Assembly (NCBI GenBank): GCA_028140795.1
Contig: JAOIOW010000002.1
Span: forward strand, 85,001 to 135,146
From: Fidelibacterota bacterium
GTDB lineage: Bacteria; Fidelibacterota; Marinisomatia; Marinisomatales; Marinisomataceae
DNA length: 50,146 nt
Direction of reading: 5' to 3'
The notes under the pieces are model-generated. The model saw only the letters and a program-made list of their open reading frames with translations. It did not search any database and was not told where the DNA came from. Shown one piece after another: positions 20,491 to 29,735 of the stretch. Each line of letters opens with the position of its first letter. Within the stretch, counting starts at the first letter, position 1. The position numbers and the translations under genes are program-made.

Positions 20491-20776
20491 TCAGAAGGAT
20501 TTCCTTTGATCTTTCAATAGGAATTTGGTAACTGTTTTCTTGACCATCTTTAGCTTTATAGCTATTAAGATTTTCTTGCTCAAATTTATTCAGCTCTTCT
20601 AAGTTAGTTGAACGCTTACTTAACTTAAATTCATAAGTAGTGCTATCAAGAACTCGAATATAGTATTCATAAAGCATGTAAATGGTACCTAGAACAGTTA
20701 GAATAAATATAACTCCTCCTATTAGTACTGGTCTTACTGGAATGTCTTTTTTTTCGTACCCTGAATTATGATCCAT
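20477..20776 (-). CDS. Small single-pass membrane protein at the ACIII-oxidase junction
   Basis: A 99-residue protein with one membrane helix (about 16-38) after a short polar N terminus and a hydrophilic C-terminal half ending in QIPIERSKEILLNEKK. The tail pattern, a Tyr followed by an IPIxR-x-x-E-[IL]-L stretch, resembles small membrane proteins I recall beside caa3 and SCO genes in other phyla. Position would also suit a small ACIII subunit such as ActG. It is two bases from actF and overlaps the SCO gene by 14 bases, so it is a true member of the operon. The function is not known. Confidence 0.8.
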   Translation of the reverse strand: MDHNSGYEKKDIPVRPVLIGGVIFILTVLGTIYMLYEYYIRVLDSTTYEFKLSKRSTNLEELNKFEQENLNSYKAKDGQENSYQIPIERSKEILLNEKK

Positions 20777-20778
20777 GA

Positions 20779-21984
20779 TTAATGATTCCTGTGATTAATT
20801 GAATGTACAAGCTCTGTGTCATTTAATGGTACAAGATTTGATCTTGAAGTTATGTATTTAAAACCCCCAATGAAAATTAATGCAAAACTTAACATTGTAA
20901 TCAAATCGTAAATACCAAAATAAAAATCTTGTTTATGTACAGTAGGCATTATGATAAAATTAATATCTATATAATGCATAAATAAAACCCAAATGGTCAT
21001 AACTTGTAATAACCTAATATTTCTTTTCGAACCTCTAAAAATTAAAATGAAAAATGGAATGAAAAATTTTCCTACAATTAATAATACACTTATAGCTTTC
21101 CAAGAGCCAACCCATCTGTGGAGATACCATATGGTTTCCTCTGGAATATTACTGTACCAAATGAAATAAAATTGTGCGCCAGCTATATAGCAATAGAATA
21201 CTGTAAAAGCAAATAAGTACTTTCCTAAATCATGAAAGTGTTCGATAGATACTATATCTTTTAAATATCCCTGATCCTGTAATCTGATTATAGTAAATGT
21301 TAAGAAAGCTAAGAATGCCAAGAAAGCTCCTGCAAATGTGTAAACACCATACATAGTTGAATACCAGTGCGGATCAAGACTCATTTGCCAGTCCAATCCT
21401 GCAAACGTAAGACTAATAAAGAAAAAGACGCCCATTGGACTCATACAAAAATATCTTAGTCTCTCCAAAATTTTTATGTCACCGCTTTTATCATGTCTCA
21501 TAGAATTAAAGTAAATAAATAGTGCTATAATATTCCATAAAGCAAAATATAGGAATGCTCTGAAAATAAATGAGTCTTCATTTAAATATGCTAATTTGTG
21601 TTGAATTAAATAATCAGCCTCAAAATCATGAGTTTTCCAATAGTAGTGATTAGGAAGCCATTTAAATAACTTTTCCATGCCAAAAATAATTGGAATAAAT
21701 GGTAGAGTGAATAACGGTATTAACATAATTGTATTTTCCATGATTCTTCTTATAGACACACTCCAAGTTGCTGAAAAAGCATAATGCACCATAATAAAGA
21801 ACATTCCACCTAAAATGATACTCAACCAATAAAAATATGAAGTTAAGTATGAGAAGTAAAACACCTTATCTGATGAGCCAAAAAACCAAGTTAAAAGTAT
21901 TGCAATGTAACCAACTGCAATTAGAATCAAATTATTTGATTTTTTTGAAACATAAGAATAAGTCTTTGGATCAAGATTCATCAT
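20779..21984 (-). CDS. actF: Alternative complex III subunit ActF (membrane, quinol side)
   Basis: A 401-residue polytopic inner-membrane protein with about ten helices, related to ActC and NrfD/PsrC. Markers are GLDWQMSLDPHWYSTMYGVYTFAG in the middle, split here as GLDWQMSLDPHW (about 198-209) and the following helix, and the later WYLHRWVGSWK. In ACIII, ActF pairs with ActC in the membrane. The start overlaps actE by four bases (ATGA). Confidence 0.93.
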   Translation of the reverse strand: MMNLDPKTYSYVSKKSNNLILIAVGYIAILLTWFFGSSDKVFYFSYLTSYFYWLSIILGGMFFIMVHYAFSATWSVSIRRIMENTIMLIPLFTLPFIPIIFGMEKLFKWLPNHYYWKTHDFEADYLIQHKLAYLNEDSFIFRAFLYFALWNIIALFIYFNSMRHDKSGDIKILERLRYFCMSPMGVFFFISLTFAGLDWQMSLDPHWYSTMYGVYTFAGAFLAFLAFLTFTIIRLQDQGYLKDIVSIEHFHDLGKYLFAFTVFYCYIAGAQFYFIWYSNIPEETIWYLHRWVGSWKAISVLLIVGKFFIPFFILIFRGSKRNIRLLQVMTIWVLFMHYIDINFIIMPTVHKQDFYFGIYDLITMLSFALIFIGGFKYITSRSNLVPLNDTELVHSINHRNH

Positions 21985-22589
21985 GAATTGTCACCTAATT
22001 TATTTTGCTCTTCTTCTGGCAAATCTTCAAAAGTAGCATTTTGACTTCTTTGAAGCGCTCTTACATAATGAACGATCGACCAAACATCTTCAGTATCTAT
22101 CTGATAACCGTAAGCAGGCATACTTCGTAGACCATACACTATAGTATTATACATCTCACCATCGGCTTGCTCTCTGATGCGTTGATCATGTAAATTTGCT
22201 GGAATTACTGGATAATCATATTGCGTTACAATACCTTTTCCGTTACCAACCTGTGAATGGCAAACACTACAATAAATGTTATACCTTTCCTGTCCTCTAT
22301 CAAGAACTTCAGCAGACAATTCAAGTGGGTTAGACATTATAAATGTGCCATCATCATTTTTACCGCTAATAAATGAATGATTCTCAGCAATCATTCCTCT
22401 TGCTACAGTTCCTTCAATAGGCTTTCTCATGGTTGATCCATCAGTAAAAAAATTACTTTCTTCCAAAGAACGATATTTCTGTTGATTATCCATATTTGGA
22501 TTTAAATGTATTGGAGTACTTTCAAACTTTGAACCTCTAAAACATCCAGTCAGAAATAGTAAACAAAATAAAATAATATTAATTCTCAT
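21981..22589 (-). CDS. actE: Alternative complex III subunit ActE (mono-heme cytochrome c lipoprotein)
   Basis: A 202-residue lipoprotein: the signal peptide ends in a lipobox FLTGC with Cys16. One heme c site follows, CSVCH (Cys107, Cys110, His111), with a probable Met ligand in GLRSMPAYG. It is the periplasmic electron-exit cytochrome of ACIII, expected to pass electrons to the cytochrome c domain of oxidase subunit II. It overlaps actD upstream by 11 bases and actF downstream by four. Confidence 0.94.
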   Translation of the reverse strand: MRINIILFCLLFLTGCFRGSKFESTPIHLNPNMDNQQKYRSLEESNFFTDGSTMRKPIEGTVARGMIAENHSFISGKNDDGTFIMSNPLELSAEVLDRGQERYNIYCSVCHSQVGNGKGIVTQYDYPVIPANLHDQRIREQADGEMYNTIVYGLRSMPAYGYQIDTEDVWSIVHYVRALQRSQNATFEDLPEEEQNKLGDNS

Positions 22590-23112
22590 CTGTCAATACC
22601 TCTATTTCAGTTCCACCAATATTTTTTAAAAAATCGATTACACCACTTTCATCATACTTAGGATCATCAATTTCAATGCTCACATAAAATGCATCACTGC
22701 TGACATCAGAAAATTTTTCAGAATAAAAAACAGGGTGATGGAATCTTGGAATACGATTAAAGAACATCATTCCAAATACTGCACCAAAAGCACTAAATAA
22801 AACCATTAACTCAAAAGTAATAATAGCATACGCAGGATATGCAAAATATGGCTTACCACTAATGTTCATTGGATATTCAATAGAATGAATCCAAGTTTGT
22901 AGCCCAAATCCAAATAATGCTCCCGTTAAACCCATTGCTCCAATAACATAACCAAGCTTTGAACGTTTTAAACCCATGGCATCATCCATACCATGAATTG
23001 GAAATGGTGAATGACAATCAAATTTAGTAAAACCTTCATCTCTTACTTTTTCTGCAGCATGCACCAATGATTGAGGATTGTCAAACTTTGCTATTACACC
23101 ATATTTACTCAT
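22579..23112 (-). CDS. actD: Alternative complex III subunit ActD (DUF3341)
   Basis: A two-helix membrane protein. The N-terminal domain reads [20 protein letters not shown] and is followed by the family signature [15 protein letters not shown] and then RSKLGY; helices lie at about 56-77 and 95-118. The start is placed at MSKYGV because GGAG lies six bases upstream; an ATG four codons earlier (23124) is possible. With this start it is 177 residues. It overlaps the actC end and the actE start. Confidence 0.93.
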   Translation of the reverse strand: MSKYGVIAKFDNPQSLVHAAEKVRDEGFTKFDCHSPFPIHGMDDAMGLKRSKLGYVIGAMGLTGALFGFGLQTWIHSIEYPMNISGKPYFAYPAYAIITFELMVLFSAFGAVFGMMFFNRIPRFHHPVFYSEKFSDVSSDAFYVSIEIDDPKYDESGVIDFLKNIGGTEIEVLTDEN

Positions 23113-24484
23113 GACTTTCTCCATGATGTGGATCCGACTCAGGTAAAACTAATTTTGCTTCTGCAATTGAAACCATTGGTAAAAATCTTAGGAATAATAA
23201 AAATCCTGTAAAAAACAATCCGAACGTTCCCAAGTAAATAGCAACATCCCACATTGTTGGATTATACATTGCCCATGCTCCAGGCATAAAATCTCTATGA
23301 AGTGTGATAACAACAATAACAAATCTTTCGAACCACATTCCAATATTCACAAGAATAGAGGTAATAAATAAAAATGGAATGTGTCTTCTATATTTTTCAA
23401 ACCAAAAGAATTGAGGTACTACAACATTACAAAATATCATTGCCCAATAACCCCACCAATATGGACCTAAAGCTCTATTAACAAATGCAAAGGATTCGTA
23501 TGGATTTCCACTATACCAAGCAACAAAAAACTCCATAGAGTAGGCATACCCAACCATACAGCCTGTTAATAACATAATCTGAGCCATCTTATCTAAGTGC
23601 TCAACAGTTATAATGTGTCCTAAGTTATAGACTTTTCTTGCAATGATTGAAAGGGTCATAACCATCCCAAAGCCAGAATAAATTGCTCCAGCTACAAAAT
23701 AAGGTGGAAAAATTGTTGTGTGCCAACCAGGAATTACACTTGTTGCAAAGTCAGAGCTAACAACACTGTGCACAGATAAAACTAGAGGAGTTGAAATACC
23801 AGCAAGCACTAAATAGGCAAGCTCATAGTGTTGCCATTGACGATTTCCACCTCTCCATCCAAGAGCAAAAAATCCGTAAACTTTCTTTTTCAAACCTTTT
23901 GCTCTATCTCTTAATGTTGCTAAGTCAGGAATTAAGCCTGTGTACCAGAAAAGTAAAGAAACAGTAAAATACGTAAAGACAGCAAAGAAGTCCCAAATCA
24001 ATGGACTGCGCATGTTAGGCCACATTCCCATTTGGTTTGGAAGTGGTAAGAACCAATATGCAACCCATATTCTACCAACGTGAATTCCAGGAAAAACTAG
24101 TGCGCAAATAACAGCAAACAAGGTCATGGTTTCTGCAAACCTATTAATTGCATTTCTCCAGTTCTGTCTGAACAAGTGTAAGATTGCGGATATCAATGTA
24201 CCAGCATGACCTATACCAACCCACCAAACAAAATTGATGATAGCCCAACCCCAAAAAACGGGATTATTAATACCCCATATTCCAGTACCTTCCCAAATTA
24301 GAAATCCAACGCTTCCAACAAAAATAGATAAAAGCGAAAGTGATAATCCAAATAATAACCACCATTGAATTGGTGTTTTTTTCTGTTCAGGTACACCAGC
24401 AATATCATCAGTAATAGATGTAAAATCCTGGTTTCCAGGAAGAAGTTTTTCTGCTCTAATCAAGGCTTTTGATTTGATTGACAT
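23105..24484 (-). CDS. actC: Alternative complex III subunit ActC (NrfD/PsrC-like, quinol-binding)
   Basis: A 459-residue polytopic membrane protein with about ten helices, homologous to PsrC/NrfD, which in ACIII holds the quinol oxidation site next to the iron-sulfur clusters of ActB. Recognisable stretches are [32 protein letters not shown], and [19 protein letters not shown]. An N-terminal soluble segment of about 40 residues precedes helix 1. It abuts the actB stop codon without a gap. Confidence 0.95.
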   Translation of the reverse strand: MSIKSKALIRAEKLLPGNQDFTSITDDIAGVPEQKKTPIQWWLLFGLSLSLLSIFVGSVGFLIWEGTGIWGINNPVFWGWAIINFVWWVGIGHAGTLISAILHLFRQNWRNAINRFAETMTLFAVICALVFPGIHVGRIWVAYWFLPLPNQMGMWPNMRSPLIWDFFAVFTYFTVSLLFWYTGLIPDLATLRDRAKGLKKKVYGFFALGWRGGNRQWQHYELAYLVLAGISTPLVLSVHSVVSSDFATSVIPGWHTTIFPPYFVAGAIYSGFGMVMTLSIIARKVYNLGHIITVEHLDKMAQIMLLTGCMVGYAYSMEFFVAWYSGNPYESFAFVNRALGPYWWGYWAMIFCNVVVPQFFWFEKYRRHIPFLFITSILVNIGMWFERFVIVVITLHRDFMPGAWAMYNPTMWDVAIYLGTFGLFFTGFLLFLRFLPMVSIAEAKLVLPESDPHHGESHE

Positions 24485-27400
24485 CTATTGATAGCTCCCA
24501 TTTTGAGATTTTGAAACAAGCATTGGGTTCTGATTTCTAATTTTTGCCAAATAAGTTGTTCTTGGAGCAGTACCCAAATGAGCTAGTAATGCATAATCAC
24601 GATTTCTTCTTTTTGCTTTGCTAACTTCACTGTTGGGATCATTTATATCTCCGAATTTAATTGCATCAGCGGGACATGATTGTTGACAAGCTACCTGGAA
24701 GTCTCCATCTTTAATTTCTCTTCCTTCATTTTCTGCAGTAATTCTAGCTGAGCTAATTCTTTGATAACAGTAGGTACATTTTTCCATTACACCTCTAAAC
24801 CTGATAGAAACATCTGGATTCATTGCCATCTGAACCACTTCAGGTAAATCTTTTGTGTAATTGTAAAAATTAAATTTTCTTACCTTGTAAGGACAATTAT
24901 TTGCACAATATCTGGTTCCAAGGCATCTATTATAAGTCATTTGATTTACACCATCGGAAGAGTGTGTCGTAGCAGCTACTGGACAGACAGATTCACAAGG
25001 TGCAAGCTCACAATGAACACAAGCTACAGATTGAGTCGATACTTCAGGATTGTCAGGATCTCCAGCAAAATAATTATCTATTCTTATCCAATGCATTTCT
25101 CTACCATTCATAACCTGCTGCTTACCTACAACTGGAATATTATTTTCACTTTGGCAAGCAATGGAACAAGCATTACAAGAAGTACAACTCGTTAGATCAA
25201 TTGACATTCCCCATTGTGGTCCTTTTGAATAATCCCAATCAGGATTATACATTGAATGATCAGCCCAACTTCTATTCTTATCTGGTTTATGTTGTTCAAC
25301 CTTTTTTTGAACCCAGTCAGGATTATCTTTATAGTAATCAAATGTTGACTGTTTAACTAATTCTGGGATTCTTGATTGTGCCTCTTTGTTAGCAAGGTCA
25401 TCAAAACCTGGTGCAGCATACTTATCATCCTCTAATCCGTGATGATCTTGAGTTGAAGCTAGTGGATATGTTTCGTTTAAAACTTTTATAGATCCATTTA
25501 ATATAAATGATGGACTATCAGAACTTCTTAATGGATAAACATTAAATCCAACTTCATTTCCAATTCTTCCATTGAATTTTCTCCCATAACCCAATTCGAG
25601 GGTTATTGATTTTTGATTTTGTCCTGGTGTTATAAAAGCAGGAATATTTATAGTATTATCTCCAACTGAGATTTCTAACATTTGACCATTTTTGATATTT
25701 AGTTTTTTTGCAACCTTCATACTAATTAGTGCAGCATTATCCCAAGTTAGGCTTGTAATTGGTTTAGGAATCTCTTGCAACCAACCGTTGTTTGCATACC
25801 TTCCATCGTAAACAGATGAAGAAGGACAAAAAACAATTTCAAACTTATCATTATCTAAACTATAATTATTTAGTACAGCTGTAGATATTTTTGAAGCAGG
25901 CCTGACATTCAACTTTTTAAAAATTGGTTTTTTATATAACCCATCATGTAAAACTTTATCCCATTCTCTATCAAAATTTCCACTTTTAATAATGTTTGAT
26001 TTCCAAACATTTTTAACAGTATCATACGCACTTTGCTCTTTCGAGTAAACGATTGGAGAAAGTATTTGGATGATACTTTTAGAATCAAATAATGGCATAA
26101 TTTGAGGTTGAACAATACTTACATGTCCATCGTAAGTCATTGCATCTCCCCAACATTCAAAATAATGGTTCATAGCAATATTCCATGAACATAGCTTTGA
26201 GGTTTCATCAATGATATTAGTTAAATGAACTGAATTTTTAACTTTTTTCAATGATTCTGCAAAATCAAAATCAGCAGGAGAATCATAGACTGGATTAGCG
26301 CCAAGAATGATTAAATTATTAATCTTTCCATTTTTCATGTCATTGCAAAGTGACTCAAAATTCTTTATCGATGAAACTTGAGACATATTTAAAGGATAAT
26401 AATCAACAGGGGCTTTTAAATTATAATTAATTAGAGCAATCAATTGGTGGAACTCTTTAGATAAAGATGAACCTCCAATTATAATTGATTCACCTCTTCC
26501 ATCAAATAAATCTTTAGCGGCAGCTTTAACCCATAAATTATTTGAACTCTTAACTTTTTTGGCTTCAATTCTTAATCCAAGCTGTTTGAGCTCATAAGCT
26601 AATTCAGCTAATAAATTTTCCATCTCATGTTGAGGGACATTTAGCCTGTGATCAGCGCTTGAACCGGTAGATGATATAGAGCTTTCAGCAACATACAATC
26701 TATTCATGGTGCTATTTTCGTCAACAATGTTTCTATTTTGGGCAAACTTTCTTGTATGGTATATATTATTATCATCAACTCCCAAAAAGTCTGAACCCAA
26801 TGAAACTATAATCTGAGCTTTTTCTAATCTATAAAGCGGTTGCAATCTTTTTGAAAACGCTAGTCCGATTCCGTCATATAAATTTTCATTATTAACTGAT
26901 TCATATACAACCCAATCTGCATTTGGTAAATTCTTTTTAAAGTCTTCTTGAATAGACTTAATAGTTGGTGAAGATGACTCTTGCATGAGTACTGCCAAAC
27001 CTTTGCCATTGCCATCATTGAGACTTTTAGCAAATTTTAAATATTCATTCCAATCAACTTTATTGCCTTCAAACTTTACACCTCGTGCCCTATCGGGATC
27101 ATACATTTCTAAAGTGCTAGCCTGTGCAAAGGAATTTGATTTACCTAAAGTAGTGGGATGTTTTTCATTACCCTCAACTTTTACGGGTCTTTCATCATGA
27201 TTTTCAATAACAACGCCTAAAGCATTATTTTTGAAAGGTAAAGTACTTGCATAATATTTTGGAATACCTGGAATTGTACCAATTTCAGCTTCAACATAAG
27301 GGATTATTTTTTGAACAGGCTTTTTGCAACCCTCTAATCCGGCAAGTGCAACTGATGCAGCAATCAATGATAAAAAGTTTCTTCTTGAAAGACCGTTATC

Positions 27401-27568
27401 AACATTATGCTCAGATTGTTTTAAAAAACGATTATAATCATCTTCTGATGAAATATCTTTGAGACTTTTCCAATACCCAAATTCTTGATTAGTAGTATCC
27501 TCAAGAACATGAGAATTAGTCTTTACAAATTCTTGATTCTTCTTTTCTATCTGTGACATTTTTGACAA
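24485..27568 (-). CDS. actB: Alternative complex III subunit ActB (molybdopterin-like plus Fe-S subunit)
   Basis: A 1027-residue fusion of a degenerate molybdopterin oxidoreductase domain (about 90-720) and a ferredoxin-like four-cluster domain (about 740-1000). The N-terminal region contains the family's variant Tat signal, SRRNFLSL at 61-68, preceded by GYWKSLKDIS, and a Cys81 in LEGCKKP that could be a lipid anchor. Cysteine groups are CTSCNACSIAC, CVHCELAPCESVC, CLGTRYCANNC and CTYC...CQQSCP, as expected for three 4Fe-4S and one 3Fe-4S cluster. Members of this family are known to lack molybdenum. It overlaps actA by 22 bases. Confidence 0.96.
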   Translation of the reverse strand: MSKMSQIEKKNQEFVKTNSHVLEDTTNQEFGYWKSLKDISSEDDYNRFLKQSEHNVDNGLSRRNFLSLIAASVALAGLEGCKKPVQKIIPYVEAEIGTIPGIPKYYASTLPFKNNALGVVIENHDERPVKVEGNEKHPTTLGKSNSFAQASTLEMYDPDRARGVKFEGNKVDWNEYLKFAKSLNDGNGKGLAVLMQESSSPTIKSIQEDFKKNLPNADWVVYESVNNENLYDGIGLAFSKRLQPLYRLEKAQIIVSLGSDFLGVDDNNIYHTRKFAQNRNIVDENSTMNRLYVAESSISSTGSSADHRLNVPQHEMENLLAELAYELKQLGLRIEAKKVKSSNNLWVKAAAKDLFDGRGESIIIGGSSLSKEFHQLIALINYNLKAPVDYYPLNMSQVSSIKNFESLCNDMKNGKINNLIILGANPVYDSPADFDFAESLKKVKNSVHLTNIIDETSKLCSWNIAMNHYFECWGDAMTYDGHVSIVQPQIMPLFDSKSIIQILSPIVYSKEQSAYDTVKNVWKSNIIKSGNFDREWDKVLHDGLYKKPIFKKLNVRPASKISTAVLNNYSLDNDKFEIVFCPSSSVYDGRYANNGWLQEIPKPITSLTWDNAALISMKVAKKLNIKNGQMLEISVGDNTINIPAFITPGQNQKSITLELGYGRKFNGRIGNEVGFNVYPLRSSDSPSFILNGSIKVLNETYPLASTQDHHGLEDDKYAAPGFDDLANKEAQSRIPELVKQSTFDYYKDNPDWVQKKVEQHKPDKNRSWADHSMYNPDWDYSKGPQWGMSIDLTSCTSCNACSIACQSENNIPVVGKQQVMNGREMHWIRIDNYFAGDPDNPEVSTQSVACVHCELAPCESVCPVAATTHSSDGVNQMTYNRCLGTRYCANNCPYKVRKFNFYNYTKDLPEVVQMAMNPDVSIRFRGVMEKCTYCYQRISSARITAENEGREIKDGDFQVACQQSCPADAIKFGDINDPNSEVSKAKRRNRDYALLAHLGTAPRTTYLAKIRNQNPMLVSKSQNGSYQ

Positions 27569-28194
27569 TCCTCAACAGGTCTTTCTTCACCATGTTCTGC
27601 TACCCACGATGAAACAAATTGATCATAATCTGCAGGTGGAGTCCAATACATATTGGTTACTTCACTTACAGGTCTTACTTCAGGTGCATCAGATCTATGA
27701 CAATCTAGACACCAATCCATACTTAAAGGTTGGACTTGATAAACAACTTCCATTTCTGCAATATTTCCATGACAAGATATACAAGCTACTCCAGAATTAA
27801 CATGAACGCTGTGATTAAAATAAGCGTATTCTGGAAGCATGTGAACTTTAATCCATTCAATTGGTTTTCCAGTTTCCCAACTTTCTCTTACTAATTTCAA
27901 TTTCTCGCTATCAGTTTTTACATAAGTATGACAGCCCATACATGTTTCAGTTGGAGGTATTACTGCTGAATAGCCCTGTTCAACGCCAACATGACAGTAT
28001 CGACAATCTATACCCATATCACCAGCATGTAATTTATGACTATATGGAACTGGTTGAGTTGGCGCATAACCAACATCTGTATAATAGGGAGATCCATAGT
28101 ACCAAATAAAAGAAGATAACGAAAAGACTAGCAGGAAAACTGCTATCAGGAAAATTCCTGGAAAATTATTTGTCCATCTTGGAAATATTTGCAT
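27547..28194 (-). CDS. actA: Alternative complex III subunit ActA (pentaheme cytochrome c)
   Basis: A 215-residue protein with an N-terminal membrane anchor (about 12-33) and five heme c motifs: CRYCH (64-68), CMGCH (85-89), CISCH (138-142), CLDCH (162-166) and CQKCH (210-214). Further His for axial ligation are in YSHKLHAGD, FNHSVH and nearby. The last heme motif is one residue from the C terminus. It is the first gene of the 15-gene respiratory operon and accepts electrons from ActB. Confidence 0.96.
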   Translation of the reverse strand: MQIFPRWTNNFPGIFLIAVFLLVFSLSSFIWYYGSPYYTDVGYAPTQPVPYSHKLHAGDMGIDCRYCHVGVEQGYSAVIPPTETCMGCHTYVKTDSEKLKLVRESWETGKPIEWIKVHMLPEYAYFNHSVHVNSGVACISCHGNIAEMEVVYQVQPLSMDWCLDCHRSDAPEVRPVSEVTNMYWTPPADYDQFVSSWVAEHGEERPVEDCQKCHR

Positions 28195-28214
28195 TTTAAC
28201 TCTTATAAAAAACT

Positions 28215-28243
28215 TTAATAATTTTTATAAAATTATGTGTAAA
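28215..28243 (-). promoter_or_regulatory. Candidate promoter of the ACIII-caa3 operon
   Basis: On the minus strand TTTACA (28238-28243) and TATTAA (28215-28220) are 17 bases apart, with the actA ATG about 20 bases further on and an AAGAG ribosome binding site between. A second possible -35, TTGACT, occurs about 28 bases further upstream. The intergenic gap to the divergent transporter is about 130 bases and very AT-rich, so chance matches are easy. Confidence 0.4.
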
Positions 28244-28325
28244 CATTACGTCTATAATGGTATTCAGTCAAGAGATAAAACTTAAGTATTAACTTTTTTT
28301 GATTAAATATGATAAATTCAAATTC

Positions 28326-29735
28326 ATGAACGAATCATATAAAGTTATTTCTTCATCAATTCTTTTCTGGTTTTCTCAAAAAAAATGGTTTGTGTATAGT
28401 GTAATTATTTCAATATTTCTTTTGAATTTATCTACGCCAGTTGGACTTACAGTTCCAGCCTATCACAGCTTAATTATACTTCTACTTGTGTTTATGCTTG
28501 TAACATTTGAACCTATACCATTTCCAGCTATTGCATTGCTTACGTTAGTTTTGCAAGTTGTTCTTGGAGTTGCACCTCCAGATGTTGTAGCCTCTTCATT
28601 TATGAATGATGCAGTATTATTTGTAATGGGCTCATTAATGTTCGCTATTGCAATTGTACATCAAGGACTTGATATACGATTAGCAAAACTGATTATTAAA
28701 ATTTTTGGGAAAAGTAAAAGAATGTTTTTAGCAGGACTAATGACTATCTCTGCTATTCTATCTTCTTTCCTGGGGGAGCATACAGTTATTGCAATTATGC
28801 TACCAATTGGCTTATCGGTTATAAGAAATATTGATACCCAACAAGCAGATGGAAAAAATGCTGTGCTGCTTACTCTATTTTCAATCGCTTATGGTACAAT
28901 TATTGGATCAATTGGAACACCATCAGGTGGTGCTAGAAATGTTATTATGATTAACTATCTTCAAGAATTTAGTAACGTCAGTATTGATTATTGGAAATGG
29001 ATGAAGCACGCATATCCGATTTTAATTATTCAGTTAGTTGTGGCCTATTTTGTGCTTCAATTTACTTTTCCATCTTCATTGAACAATATTAAGATGCGTG
29101 GGTTCAAAAAAAATGTTGGTAAAACAGATGTGAAAAAAAATATAAACCATCTTTTTTCATGTTTAATCATTATTGGTATAGTTTCAAGCTGGTTTGCATT
29201 TAATGATATTTATGGCTTGGGAATCATTGCACTTGCTGGAGCATTAACGTTTATGATTTTTGGAATGATTTCATGGGAAGAGATAAATAAAAATACAAAC
29301 TGGGGAGTCATTCTTCTTTTTGCAGCTACAATTTCACTAGGGTTTCAAATAAATGAAACAGGCGCTTCATCATGGCTTGTTTTAAAATTCAATGAATTAT
29401 TAGCAACATTGCCTTCAAATTCAATGAATATAAGTTGGTCAATAATGGCAGTTTTGTCAGGGCTCACTGCTAACTTTTTTACTAGCTCAGCTACTGTATC
29501 TTTAATTGGACCAATGGCGATTGAGCTTCATCCAACAGATATTTCCTTTGCTCTTTCTTCAGCAATAGCCTCAGGGTTTTCATTCTTAACTGTAATTTCA
29601 TCTCCAACAGCAATGATTATATACTCTACTGGATTAGTTTCGACTAAAATGTTTTTTAGAGTTGGAATATTGATGTTTATTATTTCGATTATTATTTTGT
29701 ATTTAATGTCACAATTTTATTGGGTAACGCTATGA
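28326..29735 (+). CDS. SLC13/DASS-type anion:sodium symporter-like permease
   Basis: A membrane protein of 469 residues with 11-12 helices, of the ion-transporter superfamily containing SLC13 (di/tricarboxylate or sulfate:Na+ symporters), ArsB and NhaD. Two pseudo-symmetric halves are visible; the re-entrant motifs are HTVIAIMLPIGL in the first and SSATVSLIGPMA in the second, so the canonical SNT of the first half is replaced by GEHT. Substrate is unknown. The ATG at 28326 is chosen; an in-frame TTG at 28299 would add nine polar residues and neither has a good ribosome binding site. It is coupled to the downstream Usp gene by an ATGA overlap. Confidence 0.85.
   Translation: MNESYKVISSSILFWFSQKKWFVYSVIISIFLLNLSTPVGLTVPAYHSLIILLLVFMLVTFEPIPFPAIALLTLVLQVVLGVAPPDVVASSFMNDAVLFVMGSLMFAIAIVHQGLDIRLAKLIIKIFGKSKRMFLAGLMTISAILSSFLGEHTVIAIMLPIGLSVIRNIDTQQADGKNAVLLTLFSIAYGTIIGSIGTPSGGARNVIMINYLQEFSNVSIDYWKWMKHAYPILIIQLVVAYFVLQFTFPSSLNNIKMRGFKKNVGKTDVKKNINHLFSCLIIIGIVSSWFAFNDIYGLGIIALAGALTFMIFGMISWEEINKNTNWGVILLFAATISLGFQINETGASSWLVLKFNELLATLPSNSMNISWSIMAVLSGLTANFFTSSATVSLIGPMAIELHPTDISFALSSAIASGFSFLTVISSPTAMIIYSTGLVSTKMFFRVGILMFIISIIILYLMSQFYWVTL

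Noticed and set aside
24941-25195. 84-codon plus-strand ORF
   Set aside because: Antisense to the Fe-S domain of actB; no ribosome binding site or family marks.
25909-26115. 68-codon minus-strand ORF
   Set aside because: Lies in another frame of actB, which is complete and conserved across this stretch.
28299-28325. TTG start for the SLC13-like permease
   Set aside because: The ATG at 28326 gives a normal N terminus; the extension has no supporting ribosome binding site.
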